Positions 41,457 through 49,778 of a stretch of 64,000 nucleotides of DNA are shown here, one piece after another. Positions within the stretch are counted from its first letter, which is position 1. Every line of letters starts with the position of its first letter. A model generated the notes under the pieces. That model ran no database searches and was not told the origin of the DNA. It was given only the letters and a program-made list of their open reading frames with translations. The position numbers and the translations under genes are program-made. This DNA comes from Kitasatospora sp. CB01950 (GTDB lineage: Bacteria > Actinomycetota > Actinomycetes > Streptomycetales > Streptomycetaceae), in contig NZ_LISX01000009.1 in NCBI RefSeq assembly GCF_001905465.1, positions 98,731 through 162,730 on the forward strand, in the 5' to 3' direction.

Positions 41457-42274
41457 TCTCCCGTCTGCGGGTCTGGCGCGGGGCGGTCCTGCTGCTGGCC
41501 GGCCTGTACTTCCTGATCCCGATGGCCGCCTCGGTGTGGTTCTCCATCGACGACGTCAACGGCACCATCGCCTTCGACGCCTACACCGGCCTGATCTCCG
41601 CCCCCGGCTTCACCGACAGCCTGGTGCTCACCCTGGAACTCGCCGTCGTCACCGTCGTGGTGCTGCTGCTCCTGCTGGTGCCCGCCATGATCGCGGTCCG
41701 GCTCGGCTCGCCGAAGCTCCGCCCGCTGCTCGAAGTGGTCTGCACCTTGCCGCTGGTGGTGCCGCCGGTCGCCCTGACCGCCGGCCTGATCGGCGTGCTC
41801 CGCTGGGGCCCGGACTACCTGATGGACACCCCGTTCTTCCAGACCTTCGTGTTCGTCCAGCAGCCGGAGTTCCCGCTGGTCCTGGTGATCGCCTACGTGC
41901 TGATGGCCCTGCCGCTCGCCTACCGCGCCCTGGACTCCGGCCTGCGCGCCGTGGACGTCCGCACCCTGGTCGAGGCCGCCCGCAACTGCGGCGCGAGCTG
42001 GCCGCGCGCGGTCGTCCAGGTGATCCTGCCGAACCTGCGCGGCGCCCTGCTGAACGCCTCCTTCCTCACCCTGGCCCTGGTCCTCGGCGAGTTCACCACC
42101 GCCTCGATCCTCGGCTACCAGCCCTTCGCCGTGTGGATCTACTCGGTCGGCAACAGCCAGGGCCAGATGTCCGTCGCGGTGTCCGTGCTCAGCCTGCTGA
42201 TCACCTGGGTGCTGCTGCTCCTGTTGGCCGCCGCCGGCCGCGAGCGCCGCCACAAGACCGCCACCGCCTCCTGA
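41444..42274 (+). CDS. Phosphonate-type ABC importer, permease 2
   Basis: 276 aa, six membrane segments. The EAA loop is EAARNCGASWPRAVVQVILPNLRGALLNA, the usual coupling site for the ATPase. VVCTLPLVVPPVALTAGLIGVL and ALVLGEFTTASILGYQPFAVWIYSVG are typical of PhnV-like permeases. It overlaps permease 1 by 13 bp, and the ATPase gene starts 23 bp after its stop. With permease 1 it forms the membrane channel. Confidence 0.87.
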   Translation: MAQLISRLRVWRGAVLLLAGLYFLIPMAASVWFSIDDVNGTIAFDAYTGLISAPGFTDSLVLTLELAVVTVVVLLLLLVPAMIAVRLGSPKLRPLLEVVCTLPLVVPPVALTAGLIGVLRWGPDYLMDTPFFQTFVFVQQPEFPLVLVIAYVLMALPLAYRALDSGLRAVDVRTLVEAARNCGASWPRAVVQVILPNLRGALLNASFLTLALVLGEFTTASILGYQPFAVWIYSVGNSQGQMSVAVSVLSLLITWVLLLLLAAAGRERRHKTATAS

Positions 42275-42297
42275 GCCTCTCCCGGAGACCACCACCC

Positions 42298-43380
42298 ATG
42301 AGCACCGCCACCCTCGCCCCCGCCGGACGCACCACCACCAGCGCCACCGTCGAATTCCGCTCCCTGCGGCGGCAGTTCGGCACCACCACCGCCCTCGACG
42401 GCCTCGACCTGACGGTCGAACCGGGCGAACTCCTCGCCCTGCTCGGCCCGTCCGGCTGCGGCAAGACCACCGCGCTGCGCATCCTCGCCGGGTTCGAGAC
42501 CCACGACTCCGGCGAGGTCCTGGTCGACGGCGAGGACATCACCCGAATCCCCGCCCACAAGCGCGACGCCGGCATGGTGTTCCAGTCCTACAGCCTCTTC
42601 CCGCACCTCACCGCCGCCGACAACGTCGCCTTCGGCCTCCGCATGCGCGGCGTCGCCAAGGCCGAACGCCGCAAGCGCGCCCACGAGTTGCTCGAACTCG
42701 TCGGCCTGCCGCAGCGCGCCGAGCACTACCCGCACCAGATGTCCGGCGGCCAGCAGCAGCGCATCGCCCTCGCCCGCGCCCTCGCCCTCCAGCCGCGCGT
42801 CCTGCTCCTCGACGAGCCGCTGTCCGCGCTCGACGCGAAGGTCCGCCTCTCGCTCCGCGAGGAGATCCGCCGCCTCCAGCAGGAACTCGGCATCACCACC
42901 CTGTTCGTCACCCACGACCAGGAAGAGGCCCTCTCGATGGCCGACCGGGTCGCCGTCCTGCGCGCCGGACAGCTCGAACAGTGCGCGACGCCCTCCGAGC
43001 TGTACTCCCGGCCGGCCACCGCGTTCGTCGCCGAGTTCGTCGGCACCATGAGCCGTATCCCGTGCTCGCGCACGGCCGACGGCCAGGTCGAGGTCCTCGG
43101 CCATCGGCACCCCGTCGACGGCGACCTCCCCGCCGACGGCGACCTGCACGTCCTGGTCCGCCCCGAGAACGTCGAACTCACCCCCGCCGCGGACGGCCCC
43201 GCCCAGGTCGTCGCCGCCTCCTTCCTCGGCGCCGTCACCCGCCTCACCGTCCGCCTCGCCGACGGCACCGAGATCAAGTCCGACGTCCCCACCGAGACCG
43301 CCACCACCCTCCCCCTCGGCACCCACGCCACCCTCACCCTCCCGCCCCGCCCCGTCCTCGTCGACCGCGCCACCCCCTGA
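42298..43380 (+). CDS. Phosphonate-type ABC importer, ATP-binding subunit
   Basis: 360 aa. Walker A LLGPSGCGKTTALRI, Q-loop VFQSYSLFPHLT, signature HQMSGGQQQRIALARALA, Walker B LLLDEPLSALDAKVR and switch FVTHDQEEAL are all intact. A C-terminal TOBE-like domain (about 275-360; LHVLVRPENVELT) is present, as in PhnT/PotA/FbpC-type importers. It energises uptake by the two permeases and is the last gene of the operon. A repeat-rich 293-bp gap follows. Confidence 0.9.
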   Translation: MSTATLAPAGRTTTSATVEFRSLRRQFGTTTALDGLDLTVEPGELLALLGPSGCGKTTALRILAGFETHDSGEVLVDGEDITRIPAHKRDAGMVFQSYSLFPHLTAADNVAFGLRMRGVAKAERRKRAHELLELVGLPQRAEHYPHQMSGGQQQRIALARALALQPRVLLLDEPLSALDAKVRLSLREEIRRLQQELGITTLFVTHDQEEALSMADRVAVLRAGQLEQCATPSELYSRPATAFVAEFVGTMSRIPCSRTADGQVEVLGHRHPVDGDLPADGDLHVLVRPENVELTPAADGPAQVVAASFLGAVTRLTVRLADGTEIKSDVPTETATTLPLGTHATLTLPPRPVLVDRATP

Positions 43381-43466
43381 CGCCCCGCCAGGCGCGCGTG
43401 GGGACACCTCCCTGCCCGCCAGAACTGCGCGAGAACGCGCTGGTCTAAGGCCCGCCCACCGGCCGT

Positions 43467-43628
43467 CAGTTGCACCACGCGGCGCTTTCCCGACCCTCAA
43501 CCTTCGTGCCCCGCCAGGGGCGCGGGGAACTGCGCGAAGCGGAAGACACCGGCCCAAAACCTGCCCGCCAACAGCCAGTTGCACCACGCAGCGCTTTCCC
43601 GATCCTCAACCTCCACGCCCCGCCAGGG
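43467..43628. repeat. Two 53-bp direct repeats in the intergenic region
   Basis: The sequence starting CAGTTGCACCACGC and ending CCCCGCCAGGG occurs at 43467-43519 and 43576-43628 (period 109) with five or so differences. The first copy runs into GGGCGCGGGGAACTGCGCGA (43518-43537), a motif I remember as widespread between genes in streptomycete genomes. A shorter relative (GCCCGCCAGAACTGCGCGAG) lies at about 43414-43433. The element may be a small dispersed repeat; it contains no gene. Confidence 0.8.
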
Positions 43629-43673
43629 CCCCGTCCCACGCCCTGGCCCGACATGCCCACGTAAGGTACCGCC

Positions 43674-44333
43674 ATGCCTGCATCCCACCCCGCCGCCGTC
43701 CTGTTCGACATGGACGGCACCCTGGTCGACACCGAGCACCTCTGGTGGCAGGCCGCGGCCGAACTCGCCGCCGAACTCGACCTCACCCTCACCGACGCCG
43801 ACCTCCCGGACGTCCTCGGCCAGGCCGTCGAGCACACCGCGGCCCACCTGTACCGCTCCAGCCGCACCACCCGCGCCGAGTCCGAGCTGATCGAGCACCT
43901 CAACGACGCCTTCGCCGCCAAGGTCGAGGCCGAGATCGTCCCCCGCCCCGGCGCCCTCGCGCTGCTCTCGGCCCTCCGCGAGGCGCAGATCCCCGCCGCC
44001 CTGGTCTCCGCCTCCCCCCGCCGCGTCGTCGATCTCGTCCTGCACGCTCTCGGCCCGCACTGGTTCACCACCACTCTCGCCGCCGAGGACACCCCCCGCA
44101 CCAAGCCCGCCCCGGACCCGTACCTGGCCGCCGCCGCGCGTCTCGGTCTCGCCCCGGCCGCCTGCGTCGCCGTCGAGGACACCCCCACCGGCGTCGCCTC
44201 CGCGCACGCCGCCGGCTGCGCCGTCCTGGCCGTCCCGTCCACCGTCCCGATCGCGGCCGCCGACGGCATCACCGTGCTCGACAGCCTCGAACACGCGGAC
44301 CTCGCGTTCCTCGGCGCCCTCACGAGTTCCTGA
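43674..44333 (+). CDS. HAD-superfamily hydrolase (beta-phosphoglucomutase-like)
   Basis: 219 aa. Motif I is AVLFDMDGTLVDTEHLWW, motif II is AALVSASPRRVV, motif III is the lysine in TPRTKPAPDPYLAAA, and motif IV is AVEDTPTGVASAHAAG, with a helical cap between motifs I and II (subclass IA). Enzymes of this group are phosphatases or mutases on small sugar phosphates; the substrate is unknown. Its stop overlaps the ATG of the SMR gene (TGATG), so the two are coupled. No regulon palindrome is seen upstream. Confidence 0.88.
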   Translation: MPASHPAAVLFDMDGTLVDTEHLWWQAAAELAAELDLTLTDADLPDVLGQAVEHTAAHLYRSSRTTRAESELIEHLNDAFAAKVEAEIVPRPGALALLSALREAQIPAALVSASPRRVVDLVLHALGPHWFTTTLAAEDTPRTKPAPDPYLAAAARLGLAPAACVAVEDTPTGVASAHAAGCAVLAVPSTVPIAAADGITVLDSLEHADLAFLGALTSS

Positions 44334-44653
44334 TGCCGTACCTGCTGCTCGCGCTCGCGATAGCCAGCGAGGTCTGCGCCACCAGCCTGCTGAAGCTCAC
44401 CGAGGGCTTCTCCCGGCTGTGGCCCAGCCTCGCCGTCGCCGTCGGCTACGTGCTGTCGTTCTTCCTGCTGGGCCGCGCCCTCAAGCACATCCCGGTGTCC
44501 GTCGCCTACGCCGTCTGGTCGGGCGCGGGCACCGCGGCCGTCGCCGCGATAGGCACGACCTTCTTCGGCGAGTCGCTGGGCCGCCTCCAGTGGTGCGGCA
44601 TCGCCCTGGTGATCGCGGGCGTGGTCCTGCTCAACCTCCGCTCCTCGCACTGA
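44333..44653 (+). CDS. Small multidrug resistance (SMR/EmrE-type) transporter
   Basis: 106 aa, the standard SMR length, with four hydrophobic helices. The membrane-embedded glutamate sits in ALAIASEVCATSLLKLTEGFS (about residue 13), the proton/drug-binding residue of EmrE. Other hallmarks are VAYAVWSGAGTAAVAAIG and LGRLQWCGIALVIAGVVLLNL. It works as an antiparallel dimer exporting cationic compounds, including guanidinium in some subfamilies. It is translationally coupled to the HAD gene. Confidence 0.92.
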   Translation: MPYLLLALAIASEVCATSLLKLTEGFSRLWPSLAVAVGYVLSFFLLGRALKHIPVSVAYAVWSGAGTAAVAAIGTTFFGESLGRLQWCGIALVIAGVVLLNLRSSH

Positions 44654-44711
44654 CGACGCCCCGCCGAAAGCCCGTTGACGCACCGCCCGCCGGCCCGGAA
44701 CGATCACTGCC

Positions 44712-45260
44712 ATGAGCGTCGAATCCACCCTGGCCAAGGCCGCCGCCGACCGGCGCGAGTGCCGGTACGGCCTCGCCCGACGCCGCCTGTACGGCCTGCT
44801 GTCGAGCTACCCGACCGACCTGACGATCCGCCTCGCGATCGCCGGCGCCCACGGGTACGACCCGCCCCAGGCCGGCCGCTGGAACTACCTCGACGACTCG
44901 CTGACCACCACCGAACTCGCCGCGTTCGAGAAGCAGTTCCGCGACCCGGCCCGCCGCCTCGCGGTCCTGCGCTGGCCCGACCCGGACCGCAACCCGCCGT
45001 CCACCCCGACGGCCCGCCGCCGTCTCGCCGCCCTCCACCGCGCGGCCACCGGCAAGGCCCCGAACTGGCCGGACCACCCGGAGGACGCCACCGCCCCCGC
45101 CCCGCCCCCGCGCGAACCGGAGCCCCTGTACCTGCCGCTCCCACCGCCGCCGCCGATCGCCCTGCCGTACCGCAAGCCCGAGCCCCCGGCGCACCTCTGG
45201 CCCAAGCGGATCGCCCTGCTGCTCTGCCTCGCCGCCCTGACCTGGCTCTACTTCCGCTGA
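44712..45260 (+). CDS. DUF6584-type membrane-anchored protein
   Basis: 182 aa. The opening SVESTLAKAAADRRECRYGLARRRLYGLLSSYPTDL and GRWNYLDDSLTTTELAAFEKQF are typical of a streptomycete family I recall as DUF6584. The middle is Pro-rich (about 135-160, including seven prolines in a row with Leu), and the C-terminus ends in one membrane helix IALLLCLAALTWLYFR. No function is known. It stands alone; the next gene is convergent. Confidence 0.75.
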   Translation: MSVESTLAKAAADRRECRYGLARRRLYGLLSSYPTDLTIRLAIAGAHGYDPPQAGRWNYLDDSLTTTELAAFEKQFRDPARRLAVLRWPDPDRNPPSTPTARRRLAALHRAATGKAPNWPDHPEDATAPAPPPREPEPLYLPLPPPPPIALPYRKPEPPAHLWPKRIALLLCLAALTWLYFR

Positions 45261-45293
45261 TCCCGCCCCGCGGCAACTCGCCTTCCGGCCGAG

Positions 45294-46550
45294 CTACTTG
45301 AGCGACCCCCGCAACGCCTCCACCCGGTCCGCGGACGCGGTGAACGCGTCCCGGTCGAGATCCCCGGAGTCCAGTGCACCGGCCAGCGCGGCGGCCGCCT
45401 GGTCGCCCTGCCCGACGTCCCGCGCGGAGCACAGGATCAGGTCGACACCGGCCCCGGCGACAGCGAGGGCCCGTTTCGCGGTGCTGCCGACGGGGTCGAG
45501 CGCCTTCGCCTCCAGCGCGTCCGTCACCGTGACGCCCCGGTAGTTCAGCCGCCCCCGGAGCTCGTCGCGGACGACGGTGCCGGACATCCCGGCGGGGGTG
45601 CCGGGGTCGAGCGCGGGGTAGACGGCCCAGGACAGCATCACCAGCTTGACGTCGGCGGCGACCGCGTCCCGGTAGGGGCGCTCGTCGACGGTCCGCAGCG
45701 TGTCCAGGGAGACGTTGAGCGTCACCGGCTCCTCGTCGGTGTTGGCCCCGGCGGGCGCGCTGCCCAGCCCCGGGAAGTGCTTGGCGGTGGCGGCGACCCC
45801 GGCGCCCTGCTGGGCCTTGATGAACGCGGAGCCGAGCCGGCCCACGACGGCGGGGTCGGTGCTGTACGAGCGCTGGGCGCTGTCGGCGAAGTCGCCGGGG
45901 GTGCGGTAGACGTCGAGGACGGGCGCCAGGTTGAGGTTGAGTCCGAAGCCGGCCAGGGTCGCGGCGGCCTGCCCGCCGGTCGCGGTGGCGGCGGCGGTCG
46001 GGTCGGCGGCGCGGCCGACGTCCTTCGCGGACTGTCCGGGCCCGCCGGGCAGCCGCCGTACCAGGCCGCCTTCCTGGTCGGTCATCAGCAGCAGCGGCCG
46101 CGGGTTCGGGGCCTGCTGTTCGGCCTGCCGCAGCTGGTTGACGGCGGTGCGCAGCACGGACGGGTCGCTGCCGACGTTCTCGGCGAAGAAGATCACCCCG
46201 GCGACCCGGCCCTCGCGGATGCGCTGCAGCAGCGCGGCGGGCGGCGTGGTGCCGGGGTAGGAGTACACGATCCGCTGTCCGGCCAGTTCGGCGGAGCTCG
46301 CCGCGGACGCGGGGGCGGGCGTCAACGAGGCCGAGGGGGACGGCGAGGGCGAGGGGGACGGCGAGGGCGACGCCGAGGGTGAAGGCGAGGGCGACGGGCT
46401 CTCCGGCTCGGGGCTGCCGGCCGTCGGGCTGGGCGACGGGCTGCCGCCGTTGCCTGCGTTGCCGGGCGATCCGCAGCCGGCGGCCAGCGCCAGGCCCAGC
46501 ACGAGCAACAGTCCGACCGACCTCGATGACATCGACATACCGTCAGACAA
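45294..46550 (-). CDS. Glycoside hydrolase family 3 lipoprotein (NagZ-like)
   Basis: 418 aa. The signal peptide ends in a lipobox ALAAGC (Cys near residue 26), followed by a Pro-Ser linker (about 30-75) made from 6-bp repeats. The GH3 barrel contains GVIFFAENVG, LLLMTDQEGGLVRRLPG, the catalytic-loop motif AATAKHFPGLG and the nucleophile Asp in GVTVTDALEAKAL. Family 3 NagZ enzymes remove beta-N-acetylglucosamine from peptidoglycan fragments; an extracellular lipoprotein form is usual in actinobacteria. The start may be at 46550 or at the in-frame ATG 46538. Confidence 0.88.
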   Translation of the reverse strand: MSDGMSMSSRSVGLLLVLGLALAAGCGSPGNAGNGGSPSPSPTAGSPEPESPSPSPSPSASPSPSPSPSPSPSASLTPAPASAASSAELAGQRIVYSYPGTTPPAALLQRIREGRVAGVIFFAENVGSDPSVLRTAVNQLRQAEQQAPNPRPLLLMTDQEGGLVRRLPGGPGQSAKDVGRAADPTAAATATGGQAAATLAGFGLNLNLAPVLDVYRTPGDFADSAQRSYSTDPAVVGRLGSAFIKAQQGAGVAATAKHFPGLGSAPAGANTDEEPVTLNVSLDTLRTVDERPYRDAVAADVKLVMLSWAVYPALDPGTPAGMSGTVVRDELRGRLNYRGVTVTDALEAKALDPVGSTAKRALAVAGAGVDLILCSARDVGQGDQAAAALAGALDSGDLDRDAFTASADRVEALRGSLK

Positions 46551-46636
46551 GCATGCGAACTACCTCGGATCCAGCACCGGCGCGACCCCGGGGCGTCAAC
46601 GCCACCCCGGGGCCGCACACACCGCCTGACCGGGCG

Positions 46637-47317
46637 TCAGCCCAGCAGCACCGCCGGCAGCTCGGCGATCGAGCCGAGCACGTGCGTCGCGCCGTCCGCC
46701 CGCAGCCGGGCCTCGTCGTGGGCGCCGGTGAGCACGCCCGCCACCACGGACGCGCCGGCCCGGGTGCCGGTGAGCATGTCGTAGCCGGTGTCACCGGCCA
46801 CCGCGATCTGCCGGACCGAGTCGGTGCGGGTGCGCAGCAGCGCGGTGAGCACCATGTCGGGGTAGGGGCGGCCGCGGCCCGCGTCGGCGGGGCACAGCGT
46901 CAGGTCGGCCGCGGACTGCCAGCCGAGCGCGTCCAGGATCCGGTCCTGGGTGGTGCGGGCGAAGCCGGTGGTGAGGACCACCTTCAGGCCCCGGCCGCGC
47001 AGTTCGGCGATCGCCTCGGCGGCGCCGGGCAGCGCCTCGCAGCGGCCTTCGTCGACGAGGCTGTCGTAGGCGGCCTCGAAGGCCAGGTTGGCGGCCTGGG
47101 CGCGGTCCTCGTCGCCGAACAGGTGGCGGAAGACCGAGATCTTGGACTCGCCCATGGTGGCGCGGACGTGCGCCAGCATCGCGGTGTGCTCGGGGCTGCC
47201 GGTCTCGACGCCCTGGGAGCGGGCGGCGGCGGCGAAGGCGAGCTCCACCAGGCCGTCGTCGGCGACGGTGGTGCCGGCCATGTCGAGCACCACCAGGGTC
47301 ACATCGTGCGTGGTCAT
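46637..47317 (-). CDS. PhnX-like phosphonatase-type HAD hydrolase
   Basis: 226 aa. The nucleophile motif LVVLDMAGTTVADDG (Asp12) has the D-x-A-G-T form of phosphonoacetaldehyde hydrolase rather than D-x-D-G-T. TMGESKISVF places a lysine (59) where PhnX has its Schiff-base lysine, and IAVAGDTGYDMLTGTRAG is the late acidic motif. This matches the group named phosphonatase-like hydrolase (TIGR03351), which is regularly next to HpnW-type FAD enzymes, as here. Expected reaction: C-P bond cleavage of phosphonoacetaldehyde. It begins 34 bp downstream of the HpnW gene, in one operon. Confidence 0.87.
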   Translation of the reverse strand: MTTHDVTLVVLDMAGTTVADDGLVELAFAAAARSQGVETGSPEHTAMLAHVRATMGESKISVFRHLFGDEDRAQAANLAFEAAYDSLVDEGRCEALPGAAEAIAELRGRGLKVVLTTGFARTTQDRILDALGWQSAADLTLCPADAGRGRPYPDMVLTALLRTRTDSVRQIAVAGDTGYDMLTGTRAGASVVAGVLTGAHDEARLRADGATHVLGSIAELPAVLLG

Positions 47318-47351
47318 GTTCTGCCCTTGCAGTCGTTCGGGAGTGGTGGGC

Positions 47352-48473
47352 TCAGAGGCCGGCGAGGTCGGCGGTGGTCTCGGCGATCGCGGGCGAGCAG
47401 GTCATGCCGCGGCCGCCGGGGCCGGTGACCAGCCAGGTGCCGTCGGCGACCTGCTGGCGGTGCACCACCCGGGTGGTGTCGACGCACTGGGCGTAGACGC
47501 CGGCCCAGCGGCGGCGGATCTTCGGCAGCGGCCGGCCGAGCAGGGCCTCGGCGACCTCGGCGACGTGCTCGTACGGGTCCTCGACGACGTCGAAGCCGAA
47601 CGGCTGGTCGTACTCGTGGGTGTCGCCGATGGTGAGGCCGCCGTCCTTGCGCTGGACCATCAGCAGCTGCATCTTGTGCTCGGCGGCGACCGGCGACTGC
47701 GGCTGGACGGCGCGCAGCGCGTCCAGCTCGGGGCCGGCGAAGGCGGGGTAGTAGCGGAACGAGTCGCCGTCGGCGACCGAGGTGGTGAGGGTCTCGCCGA
47801 GCGGGTCGGTCTGCATCATCTGCAGGCGGACCCGGCGCACCGGCAGGTCGGGGACGAGTTCGCGGACCAGGCCGCCGAGCCAGGCGCCGGTGCACAGGAT
47901 CACCTGGTCGCCCTGGTGCAGCTGCCCGTGGTCGTCGCGGACGGCGGCGGCGCCGACGACCTCGCGGACCTCGCGTCCGGGCAGGAAGGTGTAGCGGCCG
48001 GTGGCCTCCAGCGCGGCGCGCAGCGCCGGCTGGGCGACCCGGGATTCGACGGCGCCGTCCCGGGTGCAGTGCAGGCCGCCGAGGAAGTCGCCGCGCAGCG
48101 CCGGGTTGACGGCGCGGACCTGGTCGGCGTCGAGCAGGCGGTAACCGCGGGCGGCGGCGTCGGGCAGCTCGACGGCGGCTTCGGCGACGGCGAGTTCGGC
48201 CTCGGTGCGGGCCATCGTGAGCGAGCCGTTGGGCCGGAACCCGAGGCCGGGGACGCGCGCGCCGATCTGCTCCCAGAGTTCACGGGCGCGCAGCGCGACC
48301 TCCAGCTCCTCACCGGCGGCGCGTCCGCTGACCCAGACCAGTCCGAAGTTGCGGACGGACGCGCCGCGCGCCTCGGCCTCGCGCTCCAGGTGGACGACCT
48401 CGTGGCCGCGCTCGACGGCCTGCCAGGCGTGCATGGTGCCCAGCACGCCTGCTCCTACGACGATTACCTTCAT
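47352..48473 (-). CDS. HpnW-type FAD-dependent oxidoreductase (phosphonate catabolism)
   Basis: 373 aa. The Rossmann FAD motif KVIVVGAGVLGTMHAWQAVERG opens the protein, followed by EREAEARGASVRNFG (second FAD contact) and a DAO-fold C-terminus ending in VTGPGGRGMTCSPAIAE. It fits TIGR03364, a DadA-like clade linked by synteny to phosphonatase-like hydrolases. A member is reported to oxidise N-methylated aminoethylphosphonate to phosphonoacetaldehyde (from memory). Together with the PhnX-like enzyme this gives a second route from aminoalkylphosphonate to acetaldehyde and phosphate. A regulon palindrome lies 72 bp upstream. Confidence 0.87.
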   Translation of the reverse strand: MKVIVVGAGVLGTMHAWQAVERGHEVVHLEREAEARGASVRNFGLVWVSGRAAGEELEVALRARELWEQIGARVPGLGFRPNGSLTMARTEAELAVAEAAVELPDAAARGYRLLDADQVRAVNPALRGDFLGGLHCTRDGAVESRVAQPALRAALEATGRYTFLPGREVREVVGAAAVRDDHGQLHQGDQVILCTGAWLGGLVRELVPDLPVRRVRLQMMQTDPLGETLTTSVADGDSFRYYPAFAGPELDALRAVQPQSPVAAEHKMQLLMVQRKDGGLTIGDTHEYDQPFGFDVVEDPYEHVAEVAEALLGRPLPKIRRRWAGVYAQCVDTTRVVHRQQVADGTWLVTGPGGRGMTCSPAIAETTADLAGL

Positions 48474-48544
48474 GCGGACAGGCTGGGGCGTCGAGGTGGC
48501 CGCAGGTCGTCCGGATCGGGTCGGTCAGGTGAACCGCCCGCAAG

Positions 48545-48560
48545 AGTTGTCCATACAACC
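48545..48560. promoter_or_regulatory. Palindromic operator 3 (upstream of HpnW/PhnX-like genes)
   Basis: AGTTGT-CCAT-ACAACC matches operator 1 except in the central bases and the last position. It lies 72-87 bp upstream of the HpnW ATG (minus strand) and 20 bp from the end of the PAP2 gene. It links this operon to the same GntR control. Confidence 0.75.
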
Positions 48561-48580
48561 TGGGCCACCGGCGGGGAGGG

Positions 48581-49219
48581 TCAGGCCGCTCCGGCACCGA
48601 GGACGGGGCCGAGCGGGCCGGTGCGCAGCCGGTCCACCAGCGGTGCGGCCCTCCCGGCGAGCAGCGCCAGCGGGATCGCGACCAGGACGCCGACCAGCGC
48701 GCCGACCGCCACGTCGTGCGGGTAGTGCGCGCCGACCCAGACCCGGGAGGCGCCCATCAGCACGGCGGCGACCAGGCCGATCCAGCCGAGCCGACGGTCC
48801 GCGTACCAGAGCGCGACGGCGGCGGCGAACGCGATCACCGTGTGGTTGCTGGGGAACGACCAGTCACCGGGGGCGGGACAGGCCTCCAGGGTGACGGTGC
48901 CGGGGATCTGCTGGCAGGGCCGGTTCTCCTCGACCAGGCTCTTGAACACCGAGTTCACCAGGTACGCGCCGACCACGATCAGCGGCGAGGCCAGCACCCG
49001 GGCCATCACCGTCGAGTCGGCGGCCCGGGCCCGCCACCAGCCCCACACCATCAGCACCGCGAAGACGCCGAGGCCGAGCGCCGACCACTGCGTGACCAGT
49101 TGGTCGAACCAGTGCGGCGCGGCCTCGGCCCACCCGGTGATCCGGGTGTAGAGGCCGCCGTCGATGCCGCTGCCGTCGTAGGCGAGCAGGCGGGCGGGGG
49201 GATGAACGTTCGAAGTCAC
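48581..49219 (-). CDS. PAP2-superfamily membrane phosphatase
   Basis: 212 aa with about five membrane helices. All three phosphatase motifs are present: KSLVEENRP (K-x6-RP, about 93-101), FPSNHTV (PSGH variant with Asn) and SRVWVGAHYPHDV (SR-x5-H-x3-D). Such enzymes dephosphorylate undecaprenyl pyrophosphate or lipid phosphates at the membrane. The start is uncertain: GTG 49219 (VTSNVHPPARLL) is chosen because the frame above it looks non-coding, but it has no ribosome-binding site. Confidence 0.85.
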   Translation of the reverse strand: MTSNVHPPARLLAYDGSGIDGGLYTRITGWAEAAPHWFDQLVTQWSALGLGVFAVLMVWGWWRARAADSTVMARVLASPLIVVGAYLVNSVFKSLVEENRPCQQIPGTVTLEACPAPGDWSFPSNHTVIAFAAAVALWYADRRLGWIGLVAAVLMGASRVWVGAHYPHDVAVGALVGVLVAIPLALLAGRAAPLVDRLRTGPLGPVLGAGAA

Positions 49220-49347
49220 AGGGACAAGGTGTACCAGAACGGACGTACTGGACGGCTCGGCCGCAGAGGCGAGCAGGAGTGACTGGGGCAAGGCTGGCGG
49301 ACCTCCCGTTACCTTTGGGGGTGGCCGATCCCCGGCCGCCCCCGCAC

Positions 49348-49387
49348 GTCTACAGTGTTGTAGACGTCGATCGACAGGACTGTAGAC
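49348..49387. promoter_or_regulatory. BlaI-type operator
   Basis: GTCTACA-GTGT-TGTAGAC (49348-49365) is a perfect 18-bp palindrome containing the BlaI/MecI core TACA-N4-TGTA. A further half-site TGTAGAC lies at 49381-49387. It is 45 bp upstream of the BlaI-family gene, so autorepression is expected. Confidence 0.85.
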
Positions 49388-49409
49388 GAATGCCGGAGGT
49401 TCGCGCGAC

Positions 49410-49778
49410 ATGACGGATTCACCCGCACGTCGCCCGTCGGGCGAGCTGGAGTCCCAGGTGCTCGCCGCCCTCTGGGCCGCCGGCGCCCCGCTCACCCCCC
49501 AGCAGGTGCAGGACGCCGTGGACGCCGACCTGGCCCGCACCACGGTCGCCACCATCCTGGCCAGGCTGCACGAGAAGGGCACCGTCGCCCGCAGCAAGGC
49601 GGGCCGCTCCTTCGCCTACACCCCGACCGTCCAGGACGCCGACGGCCTCGCCGCCCGCCGGATGCGCACCGAACTCGACCGCGGCCGCGACCGCTCCACG
49701 GTGCTCGCCCGGTTCGTCTCCGACCTGTCCGACGAGGACGAGCGGCTGCTGCGCGACCTGCTCGGGGACCAGTCGTGA
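49410..49778 (+). CDS. BlaI/MecI/CopY family transcriptional repressor
   Basis: 122 aa, typical length. The winged helix has GELESQVLAALWAAGAPLTPQQVQDAVDADLARTTVATILARLHEKG followed by VARSKAGRSFAYTPT, and the C-terminal dimerisation helices end FVSDLSDEDERLLRDLLG. The family represses its own operon until a membrane metalloprotease partner triggers its cleavage. The ATG follows GGAGG at 9 bp. The M56 protease gene follows with a 4-bp overlap, and an operator palindrome lies upstream. Confidence 0.95.
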   Translation: MTDSPARRPSGELESQVLAALWAAGAPLTPQQVQDAVDADLARTTVATILARLHEKGTVARSKAGRSFAYTPTVQDADGLAARRMRTELDRGRDRSTVLARFVSDLSDEDERLLRDLLGDQS

